From Streptomyces polyasparticus (lineage in GTDB: Bacteria; Actinomycetota; Actinomycetes; Streptomycetales; Streptomycetaceae): DNA of 64,000 bases. The position numbers and the translations under genes were made by a program. The notes beneath the pieces are model-generated. The model did not search any database. It was not told the DNA's origin and saw only the letters and a list, made by a program, of their open reading frames with translations. Where the stretch lies: the NCBI RefSeq assembly GCF_014493765.1, contig NZ_JACTVJ010000007.1:248001-312000 (forward strand), given 5' to 3'. Shown one piece after another: positions 20,069 through 28,572 of this stretch. The number at the start of each line of letters is the position of its first letter. The stretch's first letter is position 1.

Positions 20069-20962
20069 ATGGATCAGGTGCCAGGCAGCCCGCAGCAACC
20101 CAAGGGCGCCTCCGGCCTGCCCGGCTGCTACCGGCATCCGGACCGCGAGACGGGGATCAGCTGCACGCGGTGCGAGCGGCCGATCTGTCCCGAGTGCATG
20201 ATCAGTGCGTCGGTGGGGTTCCAGTGCCCCAACTGTGTGCGGGAGGGGTCGGGGACGGGGCACGCGCCCACGGCCAATCAGCCGCGGACGATTGCGGGCG
20301 GCACCGTCGCGGCGGACCAGAAGCTCGTCACCAAGATCCTGATCGGGATCAATGTCGCGGTGTTCATCGCGGTCCTGGCGATGGGCGACGAGCTGGTCGA
20401 CAAGCTCGATCTGATCGGCCGCGCGCTGAACCAGGACCTGGAGATCGTCGGCGTCGCCGAAGGCCAGTGGTACCGGCTCTTCACCTCGATGTTCCTGCAC
20501 CAGGAGATCTGGCACATCGGCTTCAACATGCTCGGCCTGTGGTGGCTCGGCGCCCCGCTGGAGGCGGCACTCGGACGAGCCCGCTTCCTGGCCCTCTACC
20601 TGGTCTCCGGCCTCGCCGGCAGCGCGCTCACCTACTTCGTCGCCGCCCCGAACCAGCCGTCGCTCGGCGCCTCCGGCGCCATCTTCGGACTCATGGGCGC
20701 CACGGCGGTCCTGATGCGCCGCCTCAAGTACGACATGCGTCCCGTGATCATCCTGCTGGCGATCAACATGCTGTTCACCTTCACCATGAACGGAATCGCC
20801 TGGGAGGCCCACGTCGGCGGCCTCGTCGCCGGCGTCATCGTCGCGTACGGCATGGTCCACGCACCCCGCGAACACCGCGCACTCGTCCAGTGGGGCACCT
20901 GCGCCCTGGTCCTGCTGCTGACGGTGGCCGTGCTGCTGATCCGTACCGCAGAGCTCACCTGA
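20069..20962 (+). CDS. Rhomboid-family intramembrane serine protease with N-terminal zinc ribbon
   Basis: 297 residues, GAGGGGA before the ATG. Residues 20-57 hold eight zinc ligands (C20, H23, C32, C35, C40, C43, C54, C57) resembling a B-box. Six or more membrane spans follow from about 89. The catalytic dyad is Ser202 in GASGAIFG and His248 in EAHVGGL; the WR-like loop (HIGFNMLGLWWLGAPLEAALG) is present. It should cleave substrates within the membrane; targets unknown. It occupies the Rv0110-like/near-crgA position common in streptomycetes. Confidence 0.93.
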   Translation: MDQVPGSPQQPKGASGLPGCYRHPDRETGISCTRCERPICPECMISASVGFQCPNCVREGSGTGHAPTANQPRTIAGGTVAADQKLVTKILIGINVAVFIAVLAMGDELVDKLDLIGRALNQDLEIVGVAEGQWYRLFTSMFLHQEIWHIGFNMLGLWWLGAPLEAALGRARFLALYLVSGLAGSALTYFVAAPNQPSLGASGAIFGLMGATAVLMRRLKYDMRPVIILLAINMLFTFTMNGIAWEAHVGGLVAGVIVAYGMVHAPREHRALVQWGTCALVLLLTVAVLLIRTAELT

Positions 20963-20980
20963 CGAAGCCCTGGCCGGGGA

Positions 20981-21170
20981 TTATCCACAGCGAGTGCCGG
21001 ATCTTGTGCATGGCGTGGGGAACGTACGTGCCCCTTGTCGCTGACCTGGGTTTTCCCGGGAAGGAAGCGAGTGCGTGCAGTCGTACCGGCGTCAACACAG
21101 GAAGAGTTATCCACAGATCTGCTGAGTAGTGTGCTTACTTATCCAGAGCTGTGGATCAGCCTGTGGATAA
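20981..21170. promoter_or_regulatory. Cluster of DnaA boxes
   Basis: Within the 239-bp gap between the rhomboid and a sortase: TTATCCACA at 20981-20989 and 21107-21115 on the plus strand, and 21162-21170 on the minus strand. One-mismatch boxes lie at 21139-21147 (TTATCCAGA) and 21150-21158 (TGATCCACA, minus). Four boxes fall within 64 bp (21107-21170), the last two inverted relative to the first two. No gene is present. oriC itself lies left of this window. Confidence 0.75.
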
Positions 21171-21201
21171 CTCTGTGGAGCGCTCGGGGCAAGGCTTGCG
21201 C

Positions 21202-21942
21202 TCAGCGCAGTTCCTTGGGCGGCGTGCGCCGCGCGTCCACCTTCTCCACACGCTCCAGCTCGCCCCACACGATGTACCGGTACTTCGAGGTGTAGACCGG
21301 CGTGCAGGTCGTGAGCGTGATGTAGCGGCCGGGCTTCTTCACGCCCGAGGCCTTCGGGACCGCGTTCAGGACGTCCACGTCGTATTTCGAGGTCTCGGGG
21401 AGCGTCTTGTAGACCTTGTAGATGTACCAGCGGTCCTTCGACTCGAAGACGATCGCGTCGCCGTTTTCGAGCTTGTCGATGTTGTGGAACTTCGCGCCGT
21501 GCCCGTCGCGGTGCGCGGCCAGCGTGAAGTTGCCGTTCTCGTCCTGGGGAAGCGCGGACTTGACCGGCTCCGTGTAGTAGCCGGCCACACCGTTGTTGAG
21601 CGTCTTGAGGTCGGTGCCCTTCTTGACCAGGACCTCGCCGTTCTTCATGGCGGGCACGTGCAGGAAGCCGATGCCGTCCTTGGTGTCCCGGGCGCCGGGG
21701 CCGCCGTCGTCCGTGCGGCCCGCCCAGTCGTTGCGTACCGCGTCGCCCTGCTCCCGGGCCTCGCGGTCGGCGAGCACGTTCGTCCACCACAGCGAGTAGA
21801 CGACGAAGAGGCCGAGCACCAGGCCCGCGGTGATGAGCAGTTCGCCGAAGACCATGACCGCCGTGGCGATGGGTCCGCGGCCGCGGCGGGGCCGCGCGGG
21901 AGCGGAGGGCTGCGTCTGCTCCCCCTGGTCGGTGGCTACCAC
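21202..21942 (-). CDS. Class E sortase (first of three)
   Basis: Membrane transpeptidase that would cut an LAxTG-type signal and link proteins to peptidoglycan. I take GTG 21942 (AGGGAG just upstream), 246 residues; the frame is open to a TTG at 22029. A cytoplasmic Arg/Pro-rich N-terminus, one span (MVFGELLITAGLVLGLFVVYSLWW), and the sortase barrel follow: His in LAAHRDGHG, catalytic Cys in LTTCTPVYTSKYRY with the essential Arg downstream. Closely follows the next sortase gene on the same strand. Confidence 0.9.
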   Translation of the reverse strand: MVATDQGEQTQPSAPARPRRGRGPIATAVMVFGELLITAGLVLGLFVVYSLWWTNVLADREAREQGDAVRNDWAGRTDDGGPGARDTKDGIGFLHVPAMKNGEVLVKKGTDLKTLNNGVAGYYTEPVKSALPQDENGNFTLAAHRDGHGAKFHNIDKLENGDAIVFESKDRWYIYKVYKTLPETSKYDVDVLNAVPKASGVKKPGRYITLTTCTPVYTSKYRYIVWGELERVEKVDARRTPPKELR

Positions 21943-22021
21943 TGTCTCCCTGCCCCGTCGTCTGTCATCTGTGCTGCGTGCCGCGCCGCATGTACCGCGG
22001 GTCGCTCCGAACGTGCCGCGC

Positions 22022-23503
22022 CTATTCAACCAGCGCGGCCGGCTTGCCCTTGTCCCGCGGCCGTTCCTCGGCCAGCTTGCCCCAGACGATCATGCGATAC
22101 GTGCTGGTGAACTCCGGCGTACACGTGGTCAGCGTGATGTACCGGCCCGGCTTGGTGAAGCCCGAACCCTTGGGGATCGGGTTGAGCACCCCGACGTCGT
22201 CGGGCGTCGTCTGCGGCAGGATGCTCGCCATTTTGTACACGTAGTACTTGTCCTGAGTCTCCACCACGATCGGATCGCCCGGCTGGAGCTTGTTGATGTA
22301 GCGGAACGGTTCGCCGTGGGTGTTGCGGTGGCCAGCCACCGCGAAGTTGCCCTGCTCGGCGTCGGGCATCGCGGTCTTGATGCTCTCCTCGCCGTAGTGC
22401 CCGACCATGCCGCGGTCGAGCACCTTGGGCTTGCTGATGCCCTCGGCGATGGGCACGACCACGTCGAGCTTGGGGATGTGCATGATGGCGAAGCCCTGGC
22501 CGGGCTCGAAGGCGCCGGGCTTGCCCTTGCCGTTCGCCCAGTTCTGCTGGATCTTGTCGGCCTCGGCGCCCGCCTGCTGCTCGGCGCGGATGTTGGTCCA
22601 CCACAGCTGGTACGTGACGAACAGGAGCATCAGCACGCCGATGGTGATGAACACTTCGCCGAGCGCCCGGCTCGCGAGCACCGCGGGGCTCGGCCGCTTG
22701 GCGCGTTCGGCGCGGCGGGCCTCGAGCCGCGAGAGACCGGGCACTTGGCGCTTGAGCGCCGCGCGGCGGGTGTCGGAGGCGCGCAGGCCGACGGTCTCGT
22801 CGTCGCCTGGCCGCCGGGTGGGCGGCTCGTCCGTGGCGGGCCGGCGCAGGCCGACCGTCTCGCCGGAAACGGGCGGCGGCGCGCTCGCGCCGAGGCTCAC
22901 GGTCTCGCCGGAGACGGCGGGTACGGATTGCGTGTGGTCGTACAGGGCTTCGTAGGCAGCAGCGTCCATGGGCGGCCGGTGGGCAGCTGCCTGGGATATC
23001 GGGTCCTGGTACGCGGGTGTCTGCGCGTTGTACGAGGGGTCGCCGTACGCAGGGTTGCTGTAAGAAGCTTCGCCGTACGAAGCGCCGCCGTACGAAGGAT
23101 CGTTGTACGAAGCTCCGCGCGACGCGTCGTAAGAGGAGCTGCCGTTGTGCGCGGGACCGTGGGAGCCCCCGTAGGCGGCGCCCCCATATGCCGGGCCCTG
23201 CGCGGCCCCCTCCGCGTACCCCGTCCCGTACGACGTCGGCTGCGGTCCCTGCTCCCCGTACCAGTCCCGCTGGTAGCCCTGCGGGTCGTACCACTCCTCC
23301 TGCGACGGCGGCGGTGACTGCGGCGGTGAGGCGGGCGTCTCGGCCCCCGGGGCAGCCGCGCGGAACCACGGCGAGGGGTGCTGCCCGGGCAGCGGGTCGC
23401 TCAGCGGATCGTCGAGCCGGTCGACCGCGGCCTCGAACGAGGCACGGTCCCCGTACGCATCGTCATGCGGGGAACCGCTCTGTTCGGGACGCGTGGAGGT
23501 CAC
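22022..23503 (-). CDS. Class E sortase with long Tyr-rich disordered N-terminus (second of three)
   Basis: 493 residues. The first 290 are cytoplasmic and low in complexity, with short Tyr repeats (PSYGGASYGEASY, NPAYGDPSY) and repeated VSGETVSL/VGLRR motifs. One span (LGEVFITIGVLMLLFVTYQLWW) precedes the sortase domain with VAGHRNTHG and catalytic Cys in TLTTCTPEFTSTYRM. ATG overlaps the pabA stop by 4 nt (ATGA), so it is translationally coupled to an anabolic gene of unrelated function. The N-terminal repeats are unusual for a sortase. Confidence 0.9.
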   Translation of the reverse strand: MTSTRPEQSGSPHDDAYGDRASFEAAVDRLDDPLSDPLPGQHPSPWFRAAAPGAETPASPPQSPPPSQEEWYDPQGYQRDWYGEQGPQPTSYGTGYAEGAAQGPAYGGAAYGGSHGPAHNGSSSYDASRGASYNDPSYGGASYGEASYSNPAYGDPSYNAQTPAYQDPISQAAAHRPPMDAAAYEALYDHTQSVPAVSGETVSLGASAPPPVSGETVGLRRPATDEPPTRRPGDDETVGLRASDTRRAALKRQVPGLSRLEARRAERAKRPSPAVLASRALGEVFITIGVLMLLFVTYQLWWTNIRAEQQAGAEADKIQQNWANGKGKPGAFEPGQGFAIMHIPKLDVVVPIAEGISKPKVLDRGMVGHYGEESIKTAMPDAEQGNFAVAGHRNTHGEPFRYINKLQPGDPIVVETQDKYYVYKMASILPQTTPDDVGVLNPIPKGSGFTKPGRYITLTTCTPEFTSTYRMIVWGKLAEERPRDKGKPAALVE

Positions 23504-24138
23504 GCCGAGGCCCTGCCCACGACGGGTGCGAGTCCTTCCGAGCGGGCCACCGCCTGCGGGTCACCGCACTGCACGAGCCAGTTGGCGAGCATCCGGTGTC
23601 CGTGCTCGGTCAGCACGGACTCGGGGTGGAACTGCACGCCCTCGACCGGGAGTTCGCGGTGGCGCAGGCCCATGATGATGCCGTCCTCGGTCTGCGCGGT
23701 GATCTCGAGCTCGGCCGGGAAGTCGGCCGGTTCGGCGGCGAGCGAGTGATAGCGGGTCGCGGTGAACGGGGAGGGCAGACCGGCGAAGACACCGCCGCCT
23801 TCGTGCCGTACGAGCGAGGTCTTGCCGTGCAGGAGCTCCGGCGCGCGGTCCACGACCCCGCCGTACGCGACGGCCATGGACTGCATGCCGAGGCAGACGC
23901 CGAAGACCGGAACGCCGGTCGCGGCGCAGTGCTTCACCATCTCGATGCAGACACCGGCCTGTTCGGGCGTGCCCGGGCCCGGCGACAGGAGCACGCCGTC
24001 GAAGCCGTCCTGGGCGTGCGCGGTCGACACCTCGTCGTTGCGCACGACCTCGCACTCGGCGCCCAGCTGGTACAGGTACTGGACGATGTTGAAGACGAAG
24101 CTGTCGTAGTTGTCGACGACCAGGATGCGCGCGCCCAT
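23500..24138 (-). CDS. pabA: Glutamine amidotransferase component of aminodeoxychorismate/anthranilate synthase
   Basis: Supplies ammonia from glutamine for p-aminobenzoate or anthranilate. 212 residues from ATG 24138. Class I glutaminase motifs: LLSPGPGTP (oxyanion), catalytic Cys in FGVCLGMQ, and His/Glu in VQFHPES. The same gene (trpG/pabA, Rv0013) sits beside pknB in mycobacteria. Overlaps the small membrane gene upstream (TGATG) and the sortase downstream. Which synthase it serves cannot be told from sequence. Confidence 0.92.
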   Translation of the reverse strand: MGARILVVDNYDSFVFNIVQYLYQLGAECEVVRNDEVSTAHAQDGFDGVLLSPGPGTPEQAGVCIEMVKHCAATGVPVFGVCLGMQSMAVAYGGVVDRAPELLHGKTSLVRHEGGGVFAGLPSPFTATRYHSLAAEPADFPAELEITAQTEDGIIMGLRHRELPVEGVQFHPESVLTEHGHRMLANWLVQCGDPQAVARSEGLAPVVGRASA

Positions 24139-24323
24139 CACACGGTCCCCGAGACGGCTCCGAGGCCTTCGTCCACGGTCACGTCATTGAACGGAAGCAG
24201 CGGCTCCGCCCACGGGAAGACGTACTGGAAGAGGAGGTAGACGACGCCGAGCGCCAGCACCAGCGAGAGAAGTGCCTTCAGCCAGGCATTGCCCGGCAGG
24301 TGCCGCCAGATCCAGCCGTACAT
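24138..24323 (-). CDS. Small membrane protein of unknown function
   Basis: 61 residues: YGWIWRHLPGN, then a membrane span (LKALLSLVLALGVVYLLFQYVF), then a short Pro/acidic end. Its stop overlaps the pabA ATG by one base. It is too regular and too well placed between sortase and pabA genes to be chance, but no named family is recognised. Confidence 0.75.
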   Translation of the reverse strand: MYGWIWRHLPGNAWLKALLSLVLALGVVYLLFQYVFPWAEPLLPFNDVTVDEGLGAVSGTV

Positions 24324-24377
24324 GCTGTCCCTTCCGTTGACGTACGTCCGTCCCTTCCATTGACGTACGCCACCAGA

Positions 24378-25097
24378 CTAACGGCGCAGCGCTTCCGGTT
24401 TGCCGTCGTCCACAGGCTGGGTGGAATCGAGGTAGGCCCAGACGATCAGCCGGTGGCTGTGGCCCCACTCCGGCTCACAGGTCGTCAGCGTGAGGTATCG
24501 CCCAGAGTCGGTGAAACCGGACTTACGGGGCACCGGATCGATCACCGCGATATCGCTGGGCAGCGTCTTGTACGGCTTCTTGTTCTCGATCCGGTATGTG
24601 AACCAGGTCCGCCCGTCGTTGAGGACCACCGCATCGCCCTTGCGCAGCTTGGGGAAGTCCTTGAACGGGTCGCCGTACGTGCGCCGGTGGCCGGCCACCG
24701 CGAAGTTGCCCTTCTGTCCGAGCTGCGCGGTGCTCGCGTAGTGCCCGAGGCCCTTCTTCAGGGTGCCCGTCTTGGTGTTCTCCAGGACCGGCTTGGTCCA
24801 GTTGTCGCCGAGCCGCGGGATGTACATCACCGCGAAGGGCTTTCCGTCCTCGTACGGCTCGGGCGGCGGCGGATTGCCGTCCTCGGTCACGTCGCTGCTG
24901 CCGCCCGCCGCTTCGAGCTCTGCGCTGGTCATCGCGCCGTTCGCCCAGCGGTCCTCGAGCTGGTCGAGCTGGCCGTCCATGGCGGCGTCGGCCTTGACGC
25001 CGGTCCAATAGAGGACATACGTGACAAACAGCACGATCAACGCGCCGAAGGTGATGCACAGTTCGCTGAAGGTCCTGACGATCACTCGCACCGACAC
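24378..25097 (-). CDS. Class E sortase (third of three)
   Basis: 239 residues from GTG 25097. One N-terminal span (FSELCITFGALIVLFVTYVLYW) then the sortase domain: VAGHRRTYG with catalytic His and LTTCEPEWGHSHRLIVW with Cys and Arg. No long disordered tail, unlike the second sortase. It follows the DUF881 gene by 29 bp and likely shares its transcript. Confidence 0.9.
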   Translation of the reverse strand: MSVRVIVRTFSELCITFGALIVLFVTYVLYWTGVKADAAMDGQLDQLEDRWANGAMTSAELEAAGGSSDVTEDGNPPPPEPYEDGKPFAVMYIPRLGDNWTKPVLENTKTGTLKKGLGHYASTAQLGQKGNFAVAGHRRTYGDPFKDFPKLRKGDAVVLNDGRTWFTYRIENKKPYKTLPSDIAVIDPVPRKSGFTDSGRYLTLTTCEPEWGHSHRLIVWAYLDSTQPVDDGKPEALRR

Positions 25098-25126
25098 GGG
25101 CCGGTCCCTCCCCGACGGCTACCTCG

Positions 25127-25894
25127 TCATTCGACTGGGCTCGCGTAATGGAGATCCACTGTGCCCGAGTAGCCGGGAAGAGTCACTGCCCCCGGTTCGT
25201 CGACTTTCCAGCCGAGGCCGTACGCCTTCACGTACAGGAGATAGTTCTGGATCTCGGGGGAGGCGTTCAGCGCTTCCCTGAGCTTCTCGGTGTCGCCGAC
25301 TGCCGTGATCTTGTACGGGGGTGAGTAGACGCGGCCCTGGAGGATCAGGGTGTTGCCGACGCAGCGCACGGCGCTGGTGGAGATCAGGCGCTGGTCCATC
25401 ACCTGGATGCCTTCGGCGCCGCCCTTCCACAGGGCGTTGACGACCGCCTGGAGGTCCTGCTGGTGGATCACCAGGTCGTTCGGAGACGGCTCGGGGTAGC
25501 CCGGGAGCTTGGCGGAGGCGTCCGGCGGGGCGTCGGCCAGCGTGACGGAGACGGAGTCGCCGCGCAGCTTCTTGGTGCCGGCTTCCTTCTCCAGGGCCTT
25601 GAGCTTGGCCTCCTCCTCGGCGGAGGCGCCGTTGTCCCGCTCGGCGAGAGCGTCCACGTCCTCGCGGAGTGAGCCGAGTTTTTCTTCGAGCTGCCCGTTC
25701 TTGTGGCTGCGCTCCTGAATCAGGTCGGAGAGCTTGAGCAGCGAGGCATCCGTACGGATATTGGTGCCTTTGGCCGTGTTGAAACTCGTGACAAAGATGA
25801 GCCCGGCGAGCGCGAAGACGCCCGCGGTGAGCACTCTCACCGGCCGCCGCCCCGATCGGCGGCCCTCGTCGGGGCTGTCGGCAGAATTGCTCAA
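25127..25894 (-). CDS. DUF881 family membrane protein
   Basis: 255 residues: basic N-terminus ([10 protein letters not shown]), one span ([17 protein letters not shown]), a coiled coil ([32 protein letters not shown]) and the extracytoplasmic DUF881 domain, with [32 protein letters not shown] and a conserved [13 protein letters not shown]. The family sits beside division and envelope genes in Gram-positives (YlxW/X relatives); role unknown. Divergent from crgA. Confidence 0.9.
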   Translation of the reverse strand: MSNSADSPDEGRRSGRRPVRVLTAGVFALAGLIFVTSFNTAKGTNIRTDASLLKLSDLIQERSHKNGQLEEKLGSLREDVDALAERDNGASAEEEAKLKALEKEAGTKKLRGDSVSVTLADAPPDASAKLPGYPEPSPNDLVIHQQDLQAVVNALWKGGAEGIQVMDQRLISTSAVRCVGNTLILQGRVYSPPYKITAVGDTEKLREALNASPEIQNYLLYVKAYGLGWKVDEPGAVTLPGYSGTVDLHYASPVE

Positions 25895-26049
25895 CGTACC
25901 CTTACTCCTTACGGCGCCGCGGAAGCACTACGCTAACGGACGCCCGGGGGAAGCGATCGGTCCCCCATACGCGCCCCGCCCCGCTCGGCGCGGCCAGCCA
26001 CAACACGTTCCCTGCGCGGCCACGCAGCGCATCGACAGGAGAGACCCTC

Positions 26050-26307
26050 GTGCCGAAGTCACGTATCCGCAAGAAGGCCGACTACACGCCGCCGCCGTCG
26101 TCGAAGCAGTCGACCGCCATCAAGCTGACCAACCGCAGCTGGGTCGCCCCGGTGATGCTGGCGCTCTTCCTCGTCGGCCTCGCCTGGATCGTGATCTTCT
26201 ACGTCACGGACACCCGGCTGCCCATCGAGGCGCTCGGCAACTGGAACATCGTCGTGGGCTTCGGCTTCATCGCGGCGGGGTTCGGCGTCTCGACGCAGTG
26301 GAAGTAG
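26050..26307 (+). CDS. crgA: Cell division protein CrgA
   Basis: 85-residue membrane protein that in Streptomyces controls FtsZ-ring formation and timing of sporulation septation. [16 protein letters not shown] at the N-terminus is the family signature. Two membrane spans ([22 protein letters not shown] and [20 protein letters not shown]) are separated by a short external loop. GTG start with AGGAGAG 8 nt upstream. Faces pknB across a bidirectional terminator. Confidence 0.96.
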   Translation: MPKSRIRKKADYTPPPSSKQSTAIKLTNRSWVAPVMLALFLVGLAWIVIFYVTDTRLPIEALGNWNIVVGFGFIAAGFGVSTQWK

Positions 26308-26345
26308 CCGTCACCGAGATGTCCTAGGCGGCTCCGCAGTTCGCA

Positions 26346-26386
26346 AAAGGGCCGGCCCCCTCCGCGAAGGAGGGGGCCGGCCCTTT
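26346..26386. terminator. Bidirectional terminator between crgA and pknB
   Basis: Perfect 18-bp stem (26346-26363 with 26369-26386) with a 5-nt loop; AAA on one flank and TTT on the other serve both convergent genes. Confidence 0.9.
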
Positions 26387-26409
26387 GTGCTGGGGACTGC
26401 TCGGCGGTG

Positions 26410-28425
26410 CTACTCGTCCTCGCTCCGGCTGAGGCCGGACTGGCCGAAGATGCCGCCGTCGTCGCCGCCGTTACCGCCGTTGCCGTTGCCGCCGCCACCG
26501 TCGGTGGTGTTCAGAGCGATCGCCGTACCCGTGGGCACCTGCTGGGGTGCCATGGGCGTGGACATCACCACGAGGGCGTCGTCATCACGCGGACCGTTGA
26601 TCTGGCCGACGGTGAGCCCGGCACCCTCGATCAAGCTGCGTGCCTCCGAGAGCTTCTTGCCGGCCACCGCGGGGACGGCCACCTGCTGCTGTGCCTTGGC
26701 GACGGTCAGCGTTACCTCGGAACCCTTGTCGACCGGCGTGTTGGCGTTGGGCGTCTGGGCGACGACCTGGTTCTCGGGGACGTCACCCCTCGGCTCCTCC
26801 TGGACCTTGACCGAGAAACCGAGGTCCCGCAGCGCCTGACGGGCCTGGTCGAGCTGCTGCCCGACCAGGTTCGGCACAGTCTCCTGCGCCTTCTCCTTGG
26901 CCACCGTCAGCGTGATCTTCGAGCCCTTCTCGACCTCCGTGCCGGAGCTCGGGTCGGTCTTCAGGACCGTGCCCGGCTCCTCGGCCGAGGTTTCCTTGGT
27001 CTCGACGGTGACGTCCAGCTTGTAGTCGTCGCCCTCGAGTTCCTTGCGGGCGTCGTCGACCTGGTCGCCGATCACATTCGGCACCGCGACCTTGGGCGCG
27101 CCCTTCGAGACCGTCACATTGATGGTCTCGCCCTTGTCGACCTTGCCGCCCTCGCCCGGGTCCTGAGCGCAGATCTGGCCCTTCGGGGTGTCCTCTTCCT
27201 CGCACACCGCGTTGGTGGCCTCGAGCTTGAGCCCGACGTTGTCGGCCTGCTTCTGGGCCTGGTCGAGCGTCTTGCCGATGAACTGCGGGACGCTGATCTG
27301 GTCGTCCCCGCCCTTGTCGCTGAAGACCACCTTGCCGATGAGGATGGCGCCGACGAGCACCAGGGCGCCCGCGAGCACCAGGAGCGCCGTGGAGGCGCCG
27401 CCCTTCTTCTGGCGGCGGCGGTCCGGGCGGTCGTCGTAGCCGTAGCCGCCGTCGTCCGGGTTCATCGGGGGCAGCATCGAGGTCTGCGGGCCGCCGCCGT
27501 TCTGCGGGCGGAGCATCGCCGTCTGCTGGTCGTCCGGGTGGCCGCCGTAGCCGACCGCGCCCATGGCGGCGGTGGCCGCGACGGGCTGGCCGTCGAGGGC
27601 CGCTTCGATGTCGGCGCGCATCTCGTCCGCGCTCTGGTAGCGGTAGTCCGGGTCCTTGACCAGCGCGCGCAGGACGATGGAGTCCATCTCGGGCGTGATC
27701 TCGGGGTCGAACACGGACGGCGGCTGCGCCTCTTCCCGTACGTGCTGATACGCCACCGCGACCGGGGAGTCGCCGACGAACGGCGGCCGTACGGTAAGCA
27801 GCTCGTAGAGCAGACAGCCGGTCGAATAAAGGTCACTGCGCGCATCGACCTGCTCGCCCTTGGCCTGCTCCGGGGAGAGGTACTGGGCGGTGCCGATGAC
27901 GGCGGACGTCTGGGTCATCGTCATGCCGGAGTCGCCCATGGCGCGGGCGATGCCGAAGTCCATCACCTTGACCTGACCGTTGCGCGTCAGCATGACGTTC
28001 GCGGGCTTGATGTCGCGGTGGACGATGCCGGCGCGGTGCGAGTACTCCAGGGCCTGCAGGATGCCGACGGTCATCTCGAGCGCGCGCTCGGGCAGCAGCT
28101 TGCGCCCGGAGTGCAGCAGCTCGCGCAGCGTCGAACCGTCCACGTACTCCATCACGATGTACGGGATGGAGACCCCGTCGACATAGTCCTCGCCGGTGTC
28201 GTAGACCGCGACGATCGCCGGGTGATTGAGCGAGGCGGCGGACTGGGCCTCACGGCGGAACCGGGCCTGGAACGACGGGTCGCGGGCGAGATCCACCCGG
28301 AGCGTCTTCACGGCGACGGTGCGGCCGAGGCGGGAGTCATGCGCGAGGTAGACCTCGGCCATGCCACCACGGCCGAGCACCTGGCCCAGCTCGTACCGGC
28401 CGCCGAGGCGACGCGGCTCTTCCAT
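26410..28425 (-). CDS. pknB: Serine/threonine protein kinase PknB with four PASTA domains
   Basis: Transmembrane receptor kinase that senses muropeptides or lipid II and controls wall growth. 671 residues. Kinase: LGRGGMAEVY, Lys40, HRD Asp138, DFG Asp156, activation-loop TMTQTSAVIGT with phospho-acceptor threonines. After a Gly/Pro linker comes one span (TALLVLAGALVLVGAILIG, about 335), then four PASTA repeats each opening VPNVIG/VPNLVG-like and closing with KGSxxTLTVAK. The C-terminus is Gly/Asn-rich. Last gene of the fhaA-fhaB-pstP-rodA-pbpA-pknB series; no pknA copy is present here. Confidence 0.96.
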   Translation of the reverse strand: MEEPRRLGGRYELGQVLGRGGMAEVYLAHDSRLGRTVAVKTLRVDLARDPSFQARFRREAQSAASLNHPAIVAVYDTGEDYVDGVSIPYIVMEYVDGSTLRELLHSGRKLLPERALEMTVGILQALEYSHRAGIVHRDIKPANVMLTRNGQVKVMDFGIARAMGDSGMTMTQTSAVIGTAQYLSPEQAKGEQVDARSDLYSTGCLLYELLTVRPPFVGDSPVAVAYQHVREEAQPPSVFDPEITPEMDSIVLRALVKDPDYRYQSADEMRADIEAALDGQPVAATAAMGAVGYGGHPDDQQTAMLRPQNGGGPQTSMLPPMNPDDGGYGYDDRPDRRRQKKGGASTALLVLAGALVLVGAILIGKVVFSDKGGDDQISVPQFIGKTLDQAQKQADNVGLKLEATNAVCEEEDTPKGQICAQDPGEGGKVDKGETINVTVSKGAPKVAVPNVIGDQVDDARKELEGDDYKLDVTVETKETSAEEPGTVLKTDPSSGTEVEKGSKITLTVAKEKAQETVPNLVGQQLDQARQALRDLGFSVKVQEEPRGDVPENQVVAQTPNANTPVDKGSEVTLTVAKAQQQVAVPAVAGKKLSEARSLIEGAGLTVGQINGPRDDDALVVMSTPMAPQQVPTGTAIALNTTDGGGGNGNGGNGGDDGGIFGQSGLSRSEDE

Positions 28426-28572
28426 AGCTACCTACCAGCCCTCTCCGTCAGTCCCGACCGCACCCATGTGTGGTCCGGCGGTGTGCTGTCCCGGCATACC
28501 GTACCGGCCCGCTCTAGCATGATCTGGCCGCAGCGGTGGTCTGATACAGGACCGGTACCGCAGTGACCGGCG

